Below are positions 16,705 to 23,814 of a stretch of DNA of 64,000 nt, one piece after another (positions within the stretch are counted from its first letter, which is position 1; each line of letters begins with the position of its first letter). The DNA comes from Tumebacillus flagellatus (GTDB lineage: Bacteria; Bacillota; Bacilli; Tumebacillales; Tumebacillaceae): contig NZ_JMIR01000001.1 of NCBI RefSeq assembly GCF_000714935.1, positions 93,122-157,121 of the forward strand, in the 5' to 3' direction. A model generated the notes under the pieces. That model saw only the letters and a program-made list of their open reading frames with translations, was not told the origin of the DNA and made no database searches. The position numbers were made by a program, and so were the translations under genes.

Positions 16705-17889
16705 TTACGCGATCGGGAGGCCTTTTTGGAAACGCTCCCAGACAGGAGACATCGCGCGAAGTCTTTCTGCGATCGGTTGCAGTTCGGTGATGATGTAGTC
16801 AATGTCTTCCTCGGTGGTCGAGTGACCCAGCGACAAGCGCAGGGAACCGTGTGCGGTGGTGTGGGTCAAGCCCATCGCCATCAGCACGTGAGACGGATCG
16901 AGCGAACCGGAGGTGCAAGCGGAACCGGAGGATGCCGCCATGCCTTTCATGTCGCAGGTGAGCAGCAGCGCTTCGCCTTCGATGTACTCGATGGAAACGT
17001 TGACGTTGTGCGGCAGACGGCCTTCGCGCGGGCCGTTCAGACGGGTTTCCGGAATGTTTGCCAGGATACCGTCGATCAGCTTGTCGCGCAGTTTCGTCAG
17101 GCGTGCGGACTCTTGTTCCATCTCTGCAACCGCCAGCTCAATCGCCACGCCGAGGCCGACGATGTTCGCCACGTTCTCGGTGCCCGGGCGCAGTTTGCGC
17201 TCTTGACCGCCGCCGTAGTACAACGGCTGGGTGCGGACGCCGCGGCGCATGTAGAGCACGCCGATGCCCTTCGGGCCGTAGATTTTGTGGCCGGAGAGCG
17301 CGAGGAAATCGCAGTTGATCTTGGTGACGTCGACCGGAATCTTGCCGACCGTTTGCACCGCGTCCACGTGGAAGAGAATTTTCTTCTCGCGGCAGATCGC
17401 GCCGATTTCTTCGACCGGCATGATCGTGCCGACTTCGTTGTTCGCGTGCATGACGGAGACGAGCACGGTGTTGTCGCGCAGGGCGTTTTTGAAGTCTTCC
17501 ACCGAAACGCGGCCGACTTCGTCAACCGGCAGATAGGTGACTTCAAAGCCTTCCTTCTCCAGTTGCTTGAACGCGTCGAGCACCGCGTGGTGTTCGACGA
17601 CGGTGGTGATCACGTGGTTGCCTTTTTTCTTGTTCGCGCGGGCGCCGCCGAGGATGGCGATGTTGTCCGCTTCGGTACCGGAGCCGACGAAGACGATTTC
17701 GCGCGGGTCGGCGTTGATTGCTTTTGCGACTTTCTCACGGGACTCTTCCAGCAGTTTGCGGCTCGGACGGCCGAATTGGTGGATGGAAGACGGGTTCCCG
17801 AAGTTTTCACGGAGGACTTTCACCATCGCTTCGATGACTTCCTCACGAACCGGGGTAGTTGCTGCGTGGTCAAGATAGATGCTGCGCAC
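16705..17889 (-). CDS. iscS: Cysteine desulfurase IscS/NifS
   Basis: A 394-aa PLP enzyme that removes sulfur from L-cysteine and passes it as persulfide to IscU. Visible residues: the N-terminal YLDHAATTP, the HH pair near 100-101 (VVEHHAVL), the PLP-binding Lys202 in SGHKIYGPKG, and the mobile-loop Cys325 in SSGSACTSGS. The start codon is GTG at 17889 with AAGGAGATG upstream. It sits between the Rrf2 regulator and iscU, so the operon resembles isc clusters of Clostridia and some Bacillales. No hscA/hscB/fdx follow. Confidence 0.95.
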   Translation of the reverse strand: MRSIYLDHAATTPVREEVIEAMVKVLRENFGNPSSIHQFGRPSRKLLEESREKVAKAINADPREIVFVGSGTEADNIAILGGARANKKKGNHVITTVVEHHAVLDAFKQLEKEGFEVTYLPVDEVGRVSVEDFKNALRDNTVLVSVMHANNEVGTIMPVEEIGAICREKKILFHVDAVQTVGKIPVDVTKINCDFLALSGHKIYGPKGIGVLYMRRGVRTQPLYYGGGQERKLRPGTENVANIVGLGVAIELAVAEMEQESARLTKLRDKLIDGILANIPETRLNGPREGRLPHNVNVSIEYIEGEALLLTCDMKGMAASSGSACTSGSLDPSHVLMAMGLTHTTAHGSLRLSLGHSTTEEDIDYIITELQPIAERLRAMSPVWERFQKGLPIA

Positions 17890-17939
17890 TTCTGGTCATC
17901 TCCTTCTGGACAGGGGTTACAGTCTCATGTTGTCTTGGT

Positions 17940-18386
17940 TTATGATTTGCTCTCAGTGTAGAGCTTAGAGCTTTTGTTGACGATGTCGTGCAGCGTGATG
18001 TCGTCAAGGTAGTCTACGATCGTATCACGAAGTTTCTCCCAGACGATTTTCGTGGCGCAATGCTCCGTCTTGGAGCAACAGAGGGCGGGATTCTCCTCCT
18101 CCGCGTGCAAACACTCCACCGGGGCAATCTCGCCTTCGAGGACTTTGACGACCTCGCCGACTTGAATGTCTGCCGCCGGACGACTGAGTTTGTAGCCGCC
18201 GCGCGCACCGCGTACACTGGTCACCAGTCCTGCACGGCGCAGTTCCACGAAGATTTGCTCTAAGTATGGTTCGGGAATGTCTTCCGCAGCCGCGATGGCT
18301 TTGATCGGAATCGGCCCCGTCTCAGCCTTCTGCGCCAAGTACGTCAGAGCCATCATTCCATAATGCCCGCGCGAGGATAACTTCAT
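17940..18386 (-). CDS. iscR: Rrf2-family regulator, IscR-like
   Basis: A 148-aa winged-helix regulator: the N-terminal MKLSSRGHYGMMALTYLA and the wing GARGGYKLSRP are typical Rrf2. Cysteines at 92, 103, 104 and 110 are visible; Cys92 and Cys104 match the positions of two of the three [2Fe-2S] ligands in E. coli IscR (92, 98, 104), so a cluster-bound sensor is likely. CymR-type members lack these. The start at 18386 follows AAGGAGGTG; the longer frame is not needed. It heads the iscR-iscS-iscU operon and probably represses it through the 18439-18463 site. Confidence 0.88.
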   Translation of the reverse strand: MKLSSRGHYGMMALTYLAQKAETGPIPIKAIAAAEDIPEPYLEQIFVELRRAGLVTSVRGARGGYKLSRPAADIQVGEVVKVLEGEIAPVECLHAEEENPALCCSKTEHCATKIVWEKLRDTIVDYLDDITLHDIVNKSSKLYTESKS

Positions 18387-18438
18387 GTGTACGCACCTCC
18401 TTCTGGGACACCGCACATCTCCTCGACTTCCCGGATTT

Positions 18439-18463
18439 AATCTTGACTACGGGAGTCAGGATT
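18439..18463. promoter_or_regulatory. IscR type-1-like operator
   Basis: An inverted repeat with core TTGACT-ACGGG-AGTCAG. GACT and AGTC half-sites are separated by five bases, with pyrimidines before and purines after, as in the known E. coli IscR type-1 consensus (YYGACTnnnnnAGTCRR). It is in the iscR leader, about 50-75 bases downstream of the likely transcription start. Confidence 0.65.
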
Positions 18464-18476
18464 ATGTGCAAAAGAG

Positions 18477-18506
18477 AATCAGGAATCGCAAATTGGAATC
18501 CTGATT
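18477..18506. promoter_or_regulatory. Second inverted repeat in the isc leader
   Basis: AATCAGGA and its complement TCCTGATT are separated by 14 bases. It lies just downstream of the likely transcription start and shares TCCTGA/TCAGGA with the neighbouring operator, so it may be a second regulator site. Confidence 0.45.
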
Positions 18507-18521
18507 GTTTTGGTCAACATT

Positions 18522-18551
18522 ATTATAGGCATGAAGAAGTTCCTCTGTCAA
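18522..18551 (-). promoter_or_regulatory. Sigma-A promoter of iscR-iscS-iscU
   Basis: On the minus strand: TTGACA, an 18-base spacer, then TATAAT; both hexamers are perfect consensus. It lies 136 bases upstream of the iscR start, leaving a long leader with two inverted repeats. Confidence 0.9.
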
Positions 18552-18628
18552 GCGCATCCAACTCTGCGGAAATCATTTTGTCAAGGGGTTGACGGGGTTG
18601 TTTTCTGATTATTCTTCACTATTCGCTC

Positions 18629-18919
18629 TTATTTTTCTTGGTTCGGCGGCTCGACCGGCGTGGTGTGTTTTTTCTTGGCGGGCCGGTTGTCGATGATCAC
18701 GGGAGCCGCCACTGCCGCGGGCGCGTCGACGCGGTTTTCATAGCGCTGCAATTTCTCGACGGCCGGTTGGGCGAGCCATTCGATTTCCCGCTGCACGATG
18801 CGGGCGAGGTCGAAGCGGCCGGACCCTTCGCAAAACTTGCCGACTTCCCACAAGTCGTTGTATCGCTCCATCTCTTCACGGCTGAACAAGCCGCGCACTT
18901 GCACACTGATCGGTCTCAT
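18629..18919 (-). CDS. Hypothetical small protein
   Basis: A 96-aa soluble protein of unknown family. The first 65 residues look like two to three helices (REEMERYNDLWEVGKFCE, then DLARIVQREIEWLAQP); the last 30 are Ala/Pro/Lys-rich and probably disordered (RPAKKKHTTPVEPPNQEK). It begins 17 bases after the stop of the broken DUF72 gene, with GGGGGAACC-type purines upstream of ATG 18919, and was probably its operon partner. No function can be assigned. Confidence 0.65.
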   Translation of the reverse strand: MRPISVQVRGLFSREEMERYNDLWEVGKFCEGSGRFDLARIVQREIEWLAQPAVEKLQRYENRVDAPAAVAAPVIIDNRPAKKKHTTPVEPPNQEK

Positions 18920-18935
18920 CTGCTCAGGTTCCCCC

Positions 18936-19215
18936 TCAAAAAAGCTCCAATTGATCGCCCGGCAGCTCGGCGCGCTCCACGGGCAGATCCAACAATTCCA
19001 TCATATCAAACTCATTGCGAACGGCGAAATTGGAATGGTTGTTGTTCCATGTTTGCGCGCCCAGCCCTCCACATACGCGGGGTTGGGAATGGCGTAACTT
19101 CCACCATGGGAAAAAACCTCGCATAATACCCGAGCCGCTCTGCCGGTTTCACGCCCTTGGGGTAGAAATCCTCATGGTCGCCCCATGCGCACGTTCCACA
19201 GACGATGTTGCTCAC
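18936..19215 (-). pseudogene. DUF72 protein, internally deleted remnant
   Basis: Reading from GTG 19215 (behind AAGAGGTGAAG), the first ~40 codons encode a normal DUF72 amino end (SNIVCGTCAWGDHEDFYPKG, then RLGYYARFFPMVEV). In another frame, the last ~40 codons up to TGA at 18936 encode a DUF72-type carboxyl end (WNNNHSNFAVRNEFDMMELL, then PGDQLELF). Intact DUF72 proteins (for example Bacillus YunF) are about 250-290 aa, so roughly 170-200 central residues are missing and the ends are out of frame. The junction is within about 19060-19110. The family fold is TIM-barrel-like with unknown function; this copy cannot make a working product. Confidence 0.75.
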
Positions 19216-19272
19216 GTCGCTTCACCTCTTCCCCAACATCCTGCCGTCTCTTGCGGAGCTCTGTCAAGCGGA

Positions 19273-20010
19273 TCAGCCGTTTGCCGCTTGCGGATGGGTT
19301 TGGCTGCCGGACTCTTCGCCGTTTTCGTCGATCTCTCTGAGCCCTTTGTTGGCGCGGTCTTCGCGCAAGAGCGCCCATTGCGTGCGGGCGAGTTTGATGT
19401 ACTTCTCGGCGGTGGTGCGGTCGGAAGTCACTTGGTTGAAGTAGAGCACCGCCAATTTGTCGTCGCCGAGGCGGCGCGCCAATTCGCCGATCAAGTACGG
19501 CATCTTGCCCTCGTCGTTCAGGCGGGAATCGTGTTCGTAGCAATCAATATAGAAATCCAACGCGTTTTGCATGAAGCGCCGCTCGTTTTCCCGATCTTGC
19601 AATTCGCGGTACAGCCACGCCAGGTGCAGGCACAACCCGCCGATCGTCCGCGACGGCTCGCCGACGTATTGGGCGCACACGATCGCCAGTTTAAACGCCG
19701 TGACCGCTTGTTTGACGTCGCGCAGGCCGCACAGGTCGCGCGAATTCCAGCGGGACGCCACTTCGTCGAGATACGTTTGTCGGCGCAGCGGCGTAATTTT
19801 CGGCTGTGTTTTCTCCAAAAACGAAAATCCGCATAGTGTGCACACGTTGACAAGATAATGCACCGGGTTAGGACCTGCGTACCTTGCAAAAAAATCACCC
19901 TGCGTTTCTTTTACTTTGACCGCACGGGTCAGGACTTTCTTCGTATTATAAGTCGCTTCACAAAGAGGGCAACGTACTTTCCGATCATATAATCCTTCCA
20001 TCGTCGTCAA
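19273..20010 (-). CDS. DUF2225 domain protein
   Basis: A 245-aa soluble protein. It opens with a zinc-ribbon-like region holding CPLC (about 14-17) and CTLCG (about 57-61), followed by helical, TPR-like repeats (about 95-230), the usual make-up of DUF2225 proteins found across spore-forming Bacillota. Function unknown. The start may be TTG 20010 or ATG 20001; GGTAGGAC lies upstream of both at imperfect spacing. It is the first gene of a minus-strand group that ran into the DUF72 remnant and the 96-aa protein. Confidence 0.85.
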   Translation of the reverse strand: MTTMEGLYDRKVRCPLCEATYNTKKVLTRAVKVKETQGDFFARYAGPNPVHYLVNVCTLCGFSFLEKTQPKITPLRRQTYLDEVASRWNSRDLCGLRDVKQAVTAFKLAIVCAQYVGEPSRTIGGLCLHLAWLYRELQDRENERRFMQNALDFYIDCYEHDSRLNDEGKMPYLIGELARRLGDDKLAVLYFNQVTSDRTTAEKYIKLARTQWALLREDRANKGLREIDENGEESGSQTHPQAANG

Positions 20011-20124
20011 GATGTCCTACCCCATTTCACCGTTTTCTAGGTCTATATCCTTATAGTCGCATGATATGCAGAAAACGACAATATACTGTTTTCGTTGACA
20101 AAAGAAAACCGGGAAATTTTCCGG

Positions 20125-20153
20125 TTGCCTCCGTCTTGGATTTGGGGTAAGAT
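20125..20153 (+). promoter_or_regulatory. Promoter of the YolD-like gene
   Basis: TTGCCT (20125-20130), a 17-base spacer and TAAGAT (20148-20153). LexA boxes begin two bases after the -10 element, so bound LexA would cover the start of transcription. Confidence 0.65.
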
Positions 20154-20155
20154 AA

Positions 20156-20183
20156 GAACAAGCGTTCCTAGGAACAAGCGTTC
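20156..20183. promoter_or_regulatory. Two tandem LexA (SOS) boxes
   Basis: Two identical copies of GAACAAGCGTTC, at 20156-20167 and 20172-20183, are separated by CTAG. Each fits the Gram-positive LexA/DinR consensus GAACnnnnGTTC exactly. Centre-to-centre distance is 16 bp, on nearly the same DNA face if helix distortion is allowed. Confidence 0.88.
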
Positions 20184-20211
20184 TCACGAAATTATGCAAG
20201 GGAGCGATTAG

Positions 20212-20526
20212 ATGAATCGTGGAAACAAACTTTGGGAAGGCCATCGCATGATCTTGCCGGAGCACCGTGCCCGCATGATGGAACAGGAATTGGAGCCGTA
20301 TGTTGTTCCGCAGTTGCACGAAGATGCAAGCGTTGAGATCGAGTACCGCGTTCAACAAGCGATGGCGCGTCGTCAACCCCTCAAGATCATCGTTGGCGAA
20401 GCGGACGGGGAGCACACGGTCGAGGGTCGGATTCTCTCGTACCGCTCCGAAACCCGCAGCCTGCAAATCCACAACGAGTGGGGCCGCTTCCAGATTCCCA
20501 TCCAGAACATCGTGCGCGTTCTGTAA
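20212..20526 (+). CDS. YolD-like protein, SOS-controlled
   Basis: A 104-aa protein whose N-terminal KLWEGHRMILPEHRARM matches the YolD family signature (W..-M.LPEH). YolD-like genes usually sit directly upstream of a Y-family DNA polymerase (UvrX/PolY2 type) and are induced by DNA damage; the proteins are thought to assist the polymerase. Here no polymerase follows: a terminator comes next and then an opposite-strand gene. RBS AAGGGAG, start 20212. The tandem LexA boxes upstream support damage-induced expression. Confidence 0.82.
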   Translation: MNRGNKLWEGHRMILPEHRARMMEQELEPYVVPQLHEDASVEIEYRVQQAMARRQPLKIIVGEADGEHTVEGRILSYRSETRSLQIHNEWGRFQIPIQNIVRVL

Positions 20527-20592
20527 GCTGCTCCTGATCTCCGGCTTTTTGACAATTCGTTCGGAACGTCCCGTTCCCAACTCACATACGTG

Positions 20593-20630
20593 AAGCTCCA
20601 CCGGGACGTGTGCCCGGTGGAGCTTTTTCT
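20593..20630 (+). terminator. Terminator of the YolD-like gene
   Basis: The 12-bp stem AGCTCCACCGGG with its complement and five T residues. The stretch 20640-20700 beyond it holds three further short palindromes. Confidence 0.9.
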
Positions 20631-20721
20631 ATATCATGGAGGACTTCACATCGTGAAGCAGGGTCGCATTGTGATGCAAGTTTCACATCGATGATGCTTT
20701 TTTCAACGCGCAGTTTTGGTG

Positions 20722-22149
20722 TTACGATTGCTCTTTCCAGACGAGCCTCGGGGCGAATGCGTAGTAGAGTTCTCCGTGCGGGCCGACGGCGAGGTCGAGC
20801 AGGAGCCCGTCGTCGGGAAGCGGGAGCGGCTGCCAAGTGTCTCCGGTCTGGAGCGTGCGCGTGTAGAGTTTGTTTTTGCAGACGGCATAGAGGCGGTCCT
20901 GAGCGCAGAAGACTGCTTCCGCGTACAGACAGCCCTCCGGATTGGCGAACGTTTTTCGACCGTCCGTTTTGGAACTCTCTTGAACTGTGAGGGAGAAGTC
21001 TCTCTCCTTGGAGGTGATCACGCGTCCGCCGCTTTTGGTCATGAATTTGCCGGGCACTTTCTCCCAGTTGCCGCCCCGCTGGCGGAAGATCCCCTTGGCT
21101 CCCCGGACATAGAGCGTGCCATCCGTGTCGAACAGAACTTGTTTCGCTTCGGCGGGAACTTCCACGCGGTTCCACGTCCGCCCTTCGTCGCGGGAGACCT
21201 GCACGCCGTCGTCGGAGAGGAACGCGATTTTGGAGCTGTGCGTGTCGGCGTTGATCTTGATTTGGTGCTCCTGCGCGAGAACGGCTTCCCACGATTGGCC
21301 TTCGTCGCGCGACCGCCACAGCGTGCCAACGCCGCCGGCGTAGAGACAGCCGGGGCTTTGCCACCACATGCGGCTGACGATGCCCGGCAACTGGATCGGC
21401 GTCCAATGCGCGCCGAGGTCGCGGGACAGTTTTGCGAATGGATGCGTGTCTTGCGCCACGCTGAAGTCCCCCCAAGCGAGAATCGTTCGGCTGTCGTCCG
21501 GAGAGAACTCCACGCCGTAGATCGTCGGGAGCTGGCCCCTCGTGCTTCCAAGGCTCAGTTTGTCTCCCGCATAGAGCCCGCCGCCGATCAACTCTTTGCG
21601 GTAGACAGTCAGTTTGCGACCGTCCTGCAGGCGAAAGTGCACTTGCACCGGCCTGCCTTGCTTATCGGAGCCGGAGACGGCAAGCCGCGCTTGCTTTTGA
21701 TCGTCCGCGTACAACTTATAGTGATAGCCGACTTCCACACCGGTGCCCGGTTTCAAATGATCTTCCGCGCGGGCGCGGTTCCAAGCTTCCGGCGAATCGT
21801 GACCGCCGACGTCGTCCACGTAGGAGTCCTCGCCTTCCGTTTCATGCACCGCTTTGATTTCGCCGTCCTCCACCGTCAAGCGCAAGTGCCGCGTCGTGCC
21901 CGGCACGCCGAACTCCTCGTTCCAGAGCCTGCGTTTGCCTCCTTCGCCGCTCTCCCGCTCCATCGGGAAGTCGGAGCTCTGGGCATGCGCCAATTTTGCT
22001 TTGGGACTCCATTGCACGGCGCGTTTCATCCCGATCTCCACCGCTTGCTGCAGGGTCAGCGGTTTTTTGACAGGACCGGCTCCTGCGTCGGAAGCGGGCA
22101 AGATCAGCAAGCAGAGCCCGAGCAGACAGGCGGATTTCCATCGTCTCAT
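20722..22149 (-). CDS. Secreted BNR/beta-propeller repeat protein
   Basis: A 475-aa exported protein: signal peptide MRRWKSACLLGLCLLILPAS then a DAGAGP cleavage region; a linker with beta strands (about 60-180); and a propeller-like part (about 200-470) with Asp-box/BNR repeats of the form S-x-D-x-G-x-x-W (SRDLGAHW, SRDEGQSW, SRDEGRTW). Asp-box repeats are structural and occur in sialidases, sortilin-like receptors and photosystem assembly factors; no sialidase active-site arginine triad is evident. Function unknown; likely a cell-surface or secreted binding protein. Single gene. Confidence 0.8.
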   Translation of the reverse strand: MRRWKSACLLGLCLLILPASDAGAGPVKKPLTLQQAVEIGMKRAVQWSPKAKLAHAQSSDFPMERESGEGGKRRLWNEEFGVPGTTRHLRLTVEDGEIKAVHETEGEDSYVDDVGGHDSPEAWNRARAEDHLKPGTGVEVGYHYKLYADDQKQARLAVSGSDKQGRPVQVHFRLQDGRKLTVYRKELIGGGLYAGDKLSLGSTRGQLPTIYGVEFSPDDSRTILAWGDFSVAQDTHPFAKLSRDLGAHWTPIQLPGIVSRMWWQSPGCLYAGGVGTLWRSRDEGQSWEAVLAQEHQIKINADTHSSKIAFLSDDGVQVSRDEGRTWNRVEVPAEAKQVLFDTDGTLYVRGAKGIFRQRGGNWEKVPGKFMTKSGGRVITSKERDFSLTVQESSKTDGRKTFANPEGCLYAEAVFCAQDRLYAVCKNKLYTRTLQTGDTWQPLPLPDDGLLLDLAVGPHGELYYAFAPRLVWKEQS

Positions 22150-22212
22150 CGTGCTTGCCTCCTCTCTCGTCGTGTACTACAATAACGATGATCGAAAGGA
22201 GTCCTGTCCCTG

Positions 22213-22305
22213 ATGAAGAAATCGACCATTCGCGTCATTTCGCTGGTCCTCGCCATCGTGATGATCGTCTCTTTGCTGTATTCGTTGGTGTACTCGCTGT
22301 CGTAA
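22213..22305 (+). CDS. 30-aa single-helix membrane miniprotein
   Basis: A 30-codon frame starting MKKSTIRVISLVLAIVMIVS and ending LYSLVYSLS, preceded by AAAGGAG 11 bases upstream. It is a short basic N-terminus plus one membrane helix. Size and style are like Prli42 (stressosome anchor) or DUF4044 miniproteins, but the match is too short to decide. It lies divergent from the BNR protein and converges on another small membrane protein 6 bases away. Confidence 0.6.
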   Translation: MKKSTIRVISLVLAIVMIVSLLYSLVYSLS

Positions 22306-22311
22306 GCGAGC

Positions 22312-22476
22312 TTATGATTTGTACAACATCGCGTAGGAGATCCCGATCAGCACGCCGAACCCGATCAGATCAGCAACATCCAAACCCCATTGGCGGTAGA
22401 CGAGCAACAGCCCCGCCGACGCGAAAATGGAAGCGATGACGCTGATGTAGTGATGTTTGCGCGTTTTTCCGTTCAC
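22312..22476 (-). CDS. Small two-helix membrane protein, hypothetical
   Basis: A 54-aa protein, two hydrophobic segments (about 11-27 and 33-51) with a basic start (NGKTRKHHY). The start is GTG 22476 with GGGAGGAGAG about eight bases upstream; upstream codons overlap the terminator of the previous gene and are not coding. Unknown family. It converges on the 30-aa miniprotein with only 6 bases between the stop codons and no terminator in between. Confidence 0.6.
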   Translation of the reverse strand: MNGKTRKHHYISVIASIFASAGLLLVYRQWGLDVADLIGFGVLIGISYAMLYKS

Positions 22477-22513
22477 CTCGGACTCTCCTCCCTTTCTTCG
22501 GGTTAGTATCCAA

Positions 22514-22552
22514 AAAAAGACTCGTCCCCATACAGGCGGACGAGTCTTTCTT
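22514..22552. terminator. Terminator of the YuiH-type oxidoreductase gene
   Basis: The 12-bp stem AAAGACTCGTCC with its complement, preceded by seven A residues (U tract on the minus strand). Confidence 0.88.
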
Positions 22553-22561
22553 TCAAGCGGG

Positions 22562-23239
22562 TTACTTCCCTTGCTCTTGCTGTTTTTTCTGTTCGTGCTG
22601 GCGAATGCGGCGGGCGACGCGCTCGTAGTATTCATCGGTGTTTTTCTCGCCCTCGTGCCATTCGGGGTCGTCCCGATAGCGTTGCTCCAGCCACGGATCG
22701 GCGTAGAGATGGTAGCCGCGCTCTTCCCAGAAACCGGGCTTGTCCTCGGCGACGAACTCGATGCCGCGCACCCACTTCGCCGATTTCCAGAAGTAGAGTT
22801 GCGGCACGACGAGGCGCAGCGGCCAGCCGTGATTCGGGGTGAGCGGCTGTCCGTCGTGCGAGTGCGCGAACAGCACGTCGTCCATCAGCAGATCACGCAG
22901 CGGCAAGTTGGTCGTCCAGCCCTCTTCGGCGTGGATGACGACGAACTTCGCTTCCGGTTTGACGTTGACTTGTGCCATCACATCTCGAAACGAGACGCCG
23001 TCCCACGTGTTGTCGAGGCGCGACCATGTGGTCACGCAGTGGATGTCGGACGTGGAGCGGTACGCCGGAAGCGCGTTGAACTGTTCCCACGTGAACACTT
23101 TCTCTTCGTCCACGAGGCCGAAGATTCGGAAGTTCCACGTCGCCAACTCGATGCGCGGCACGGTTCCGGCGTGGAGCACCGGCCATTTGTCGGTCAAGTA
23201 CTGACCGGGCGGAACGCGGTCTTTGACATTGTCGCTCAT
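22562..23239 (-). CDS. Sulfite oxidase-like molybdopterin oxidoreductase (YuiH type)
   Basis: A 225-aa protein with the sulfite-oxidase fold. Cys68 in DIHCVTTWS is the expected cysteine ligand to molybdenum; RLVVPQLYFWKSAKWVRGI is the second signature. No signal peptide or twin-arginine motif and no heme or dimer domain, so it is a short cytosolic form like Bacillus YuiH rather than exported MsrP/YedY. Substrate unknown. The C-terminal 30 residues are a charged helix (ARRIRQHEQKKQQEQGK). Single gene, own terminator. Confidence 0.88.
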   Translation of the reverse strand: MSDNVKDRVPPGQYLTDKWPVLHAGTVPRIELATWNFRIFGLVDEEKVFTWEQFNALPAYRSTSDIHCVTTWSRLDNTWDGVSFRDVMAQVNVKPEAKFVVIHAEEGWTTNLPLRDLLMDDVLFAHSHDGQPLTPNHGWPLRLVVPQLYFWKSAKWVRGIEFVAEDKPGFWEERGYHLYADPWLEQRYRDDPEWHEGEKNTDEYYERVARRIRQHEQKKQQEQGK

Positions 23240-23296
23240 GGGTTGCCTCCTTGATTCCTACGCGGATATGTACGCAAAGCCTGCCGGGAAGAACTC

Positions 23297-23686
23297 CTAG
23301 CGGGTGGATTCAAACAGCTCGATCCACTCGCCGTCCGGGCCTGCGAAGAAATAGTAGCGGGAGCCGTTGGGCAGCGTGGTGATTTCGGAGTCGATTTCCG
23401 TGACGCCAAGGGACTTCAGACGCTCGACTTCCGGCTCAAGTTTGTCTACGGTGAACGCGATGTGGTGGACTTTGCCCTCGGTCGGGAGGTCCGGGTTGTA
23501 GCCGGAAATCAGTTCGAGTTCCGTTTCGTCGGCGCCGGGGAAGCCGAGAAACGCCAATTTGATCACGCCGTTCGTATGGTCGAGGGTGCCTTTGAGGTCC
23601 ATCCCGATCACATCGCGGTAGAAGTTGATAGAAGTTTCGATGTCGCGGACTTGGACACCGACGTGTTCGATTTTTTTGATGGTCAT
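23297..23686 (-). CDS. VOC-family (glyoxalase/epimerase-like) protein
   Basis: A 129-aa protein with the vicinal-oxygen-chelate fold: KKIEHVGVQVRDIETSINFY at the start, GKVHHIAFTVDKLEPEVERL in the middle and GPDGEWIELFE at the end. The two His and the Glu residues (His8, His75, Glu near 122) are placed to bind one metal. The family includes lactoylglutathione lyase, methylmalonyl-CoA epimerase and antibiotic-binding proteins; the length and the VHHIAF motif slightly favour glyoxalase- or epimerase-like activity. AGGAGG precedes the start. Confidence 0.88.
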   Translation of the reverse strand: MTIKKIEHVGVQVRDIETSINFYRDVIGMDLKGTLDHTNGVIKLAFLGFPGADETELELISGYNPDLPTEGKVHHIAFTVDKLEPEVERLKSLGVTEIDSEITTLPNGSRYYFFAGPDGEWIELFESTR

Positions 23687-23814
23687 GGTACGGGTTCCTC
23701 CTGCCTGATGGGTAACATAGAAGTTCTCTCCCTATAGTACCATAAACAGGAGCGCATCAGCCGCAGTTGTGGTATCATGACTGTACTCAACACGGGAAAC
23801 CAGAGGTGTATGCA

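Noticed and set aside
20532-20580. GGAACG-TCC-CGTTCC as a third LexA box
   Set aside because: Spacing between GAAC and GTTC is five bases, not four, and it lies after the gene, where a LexA site would have no obvious role.
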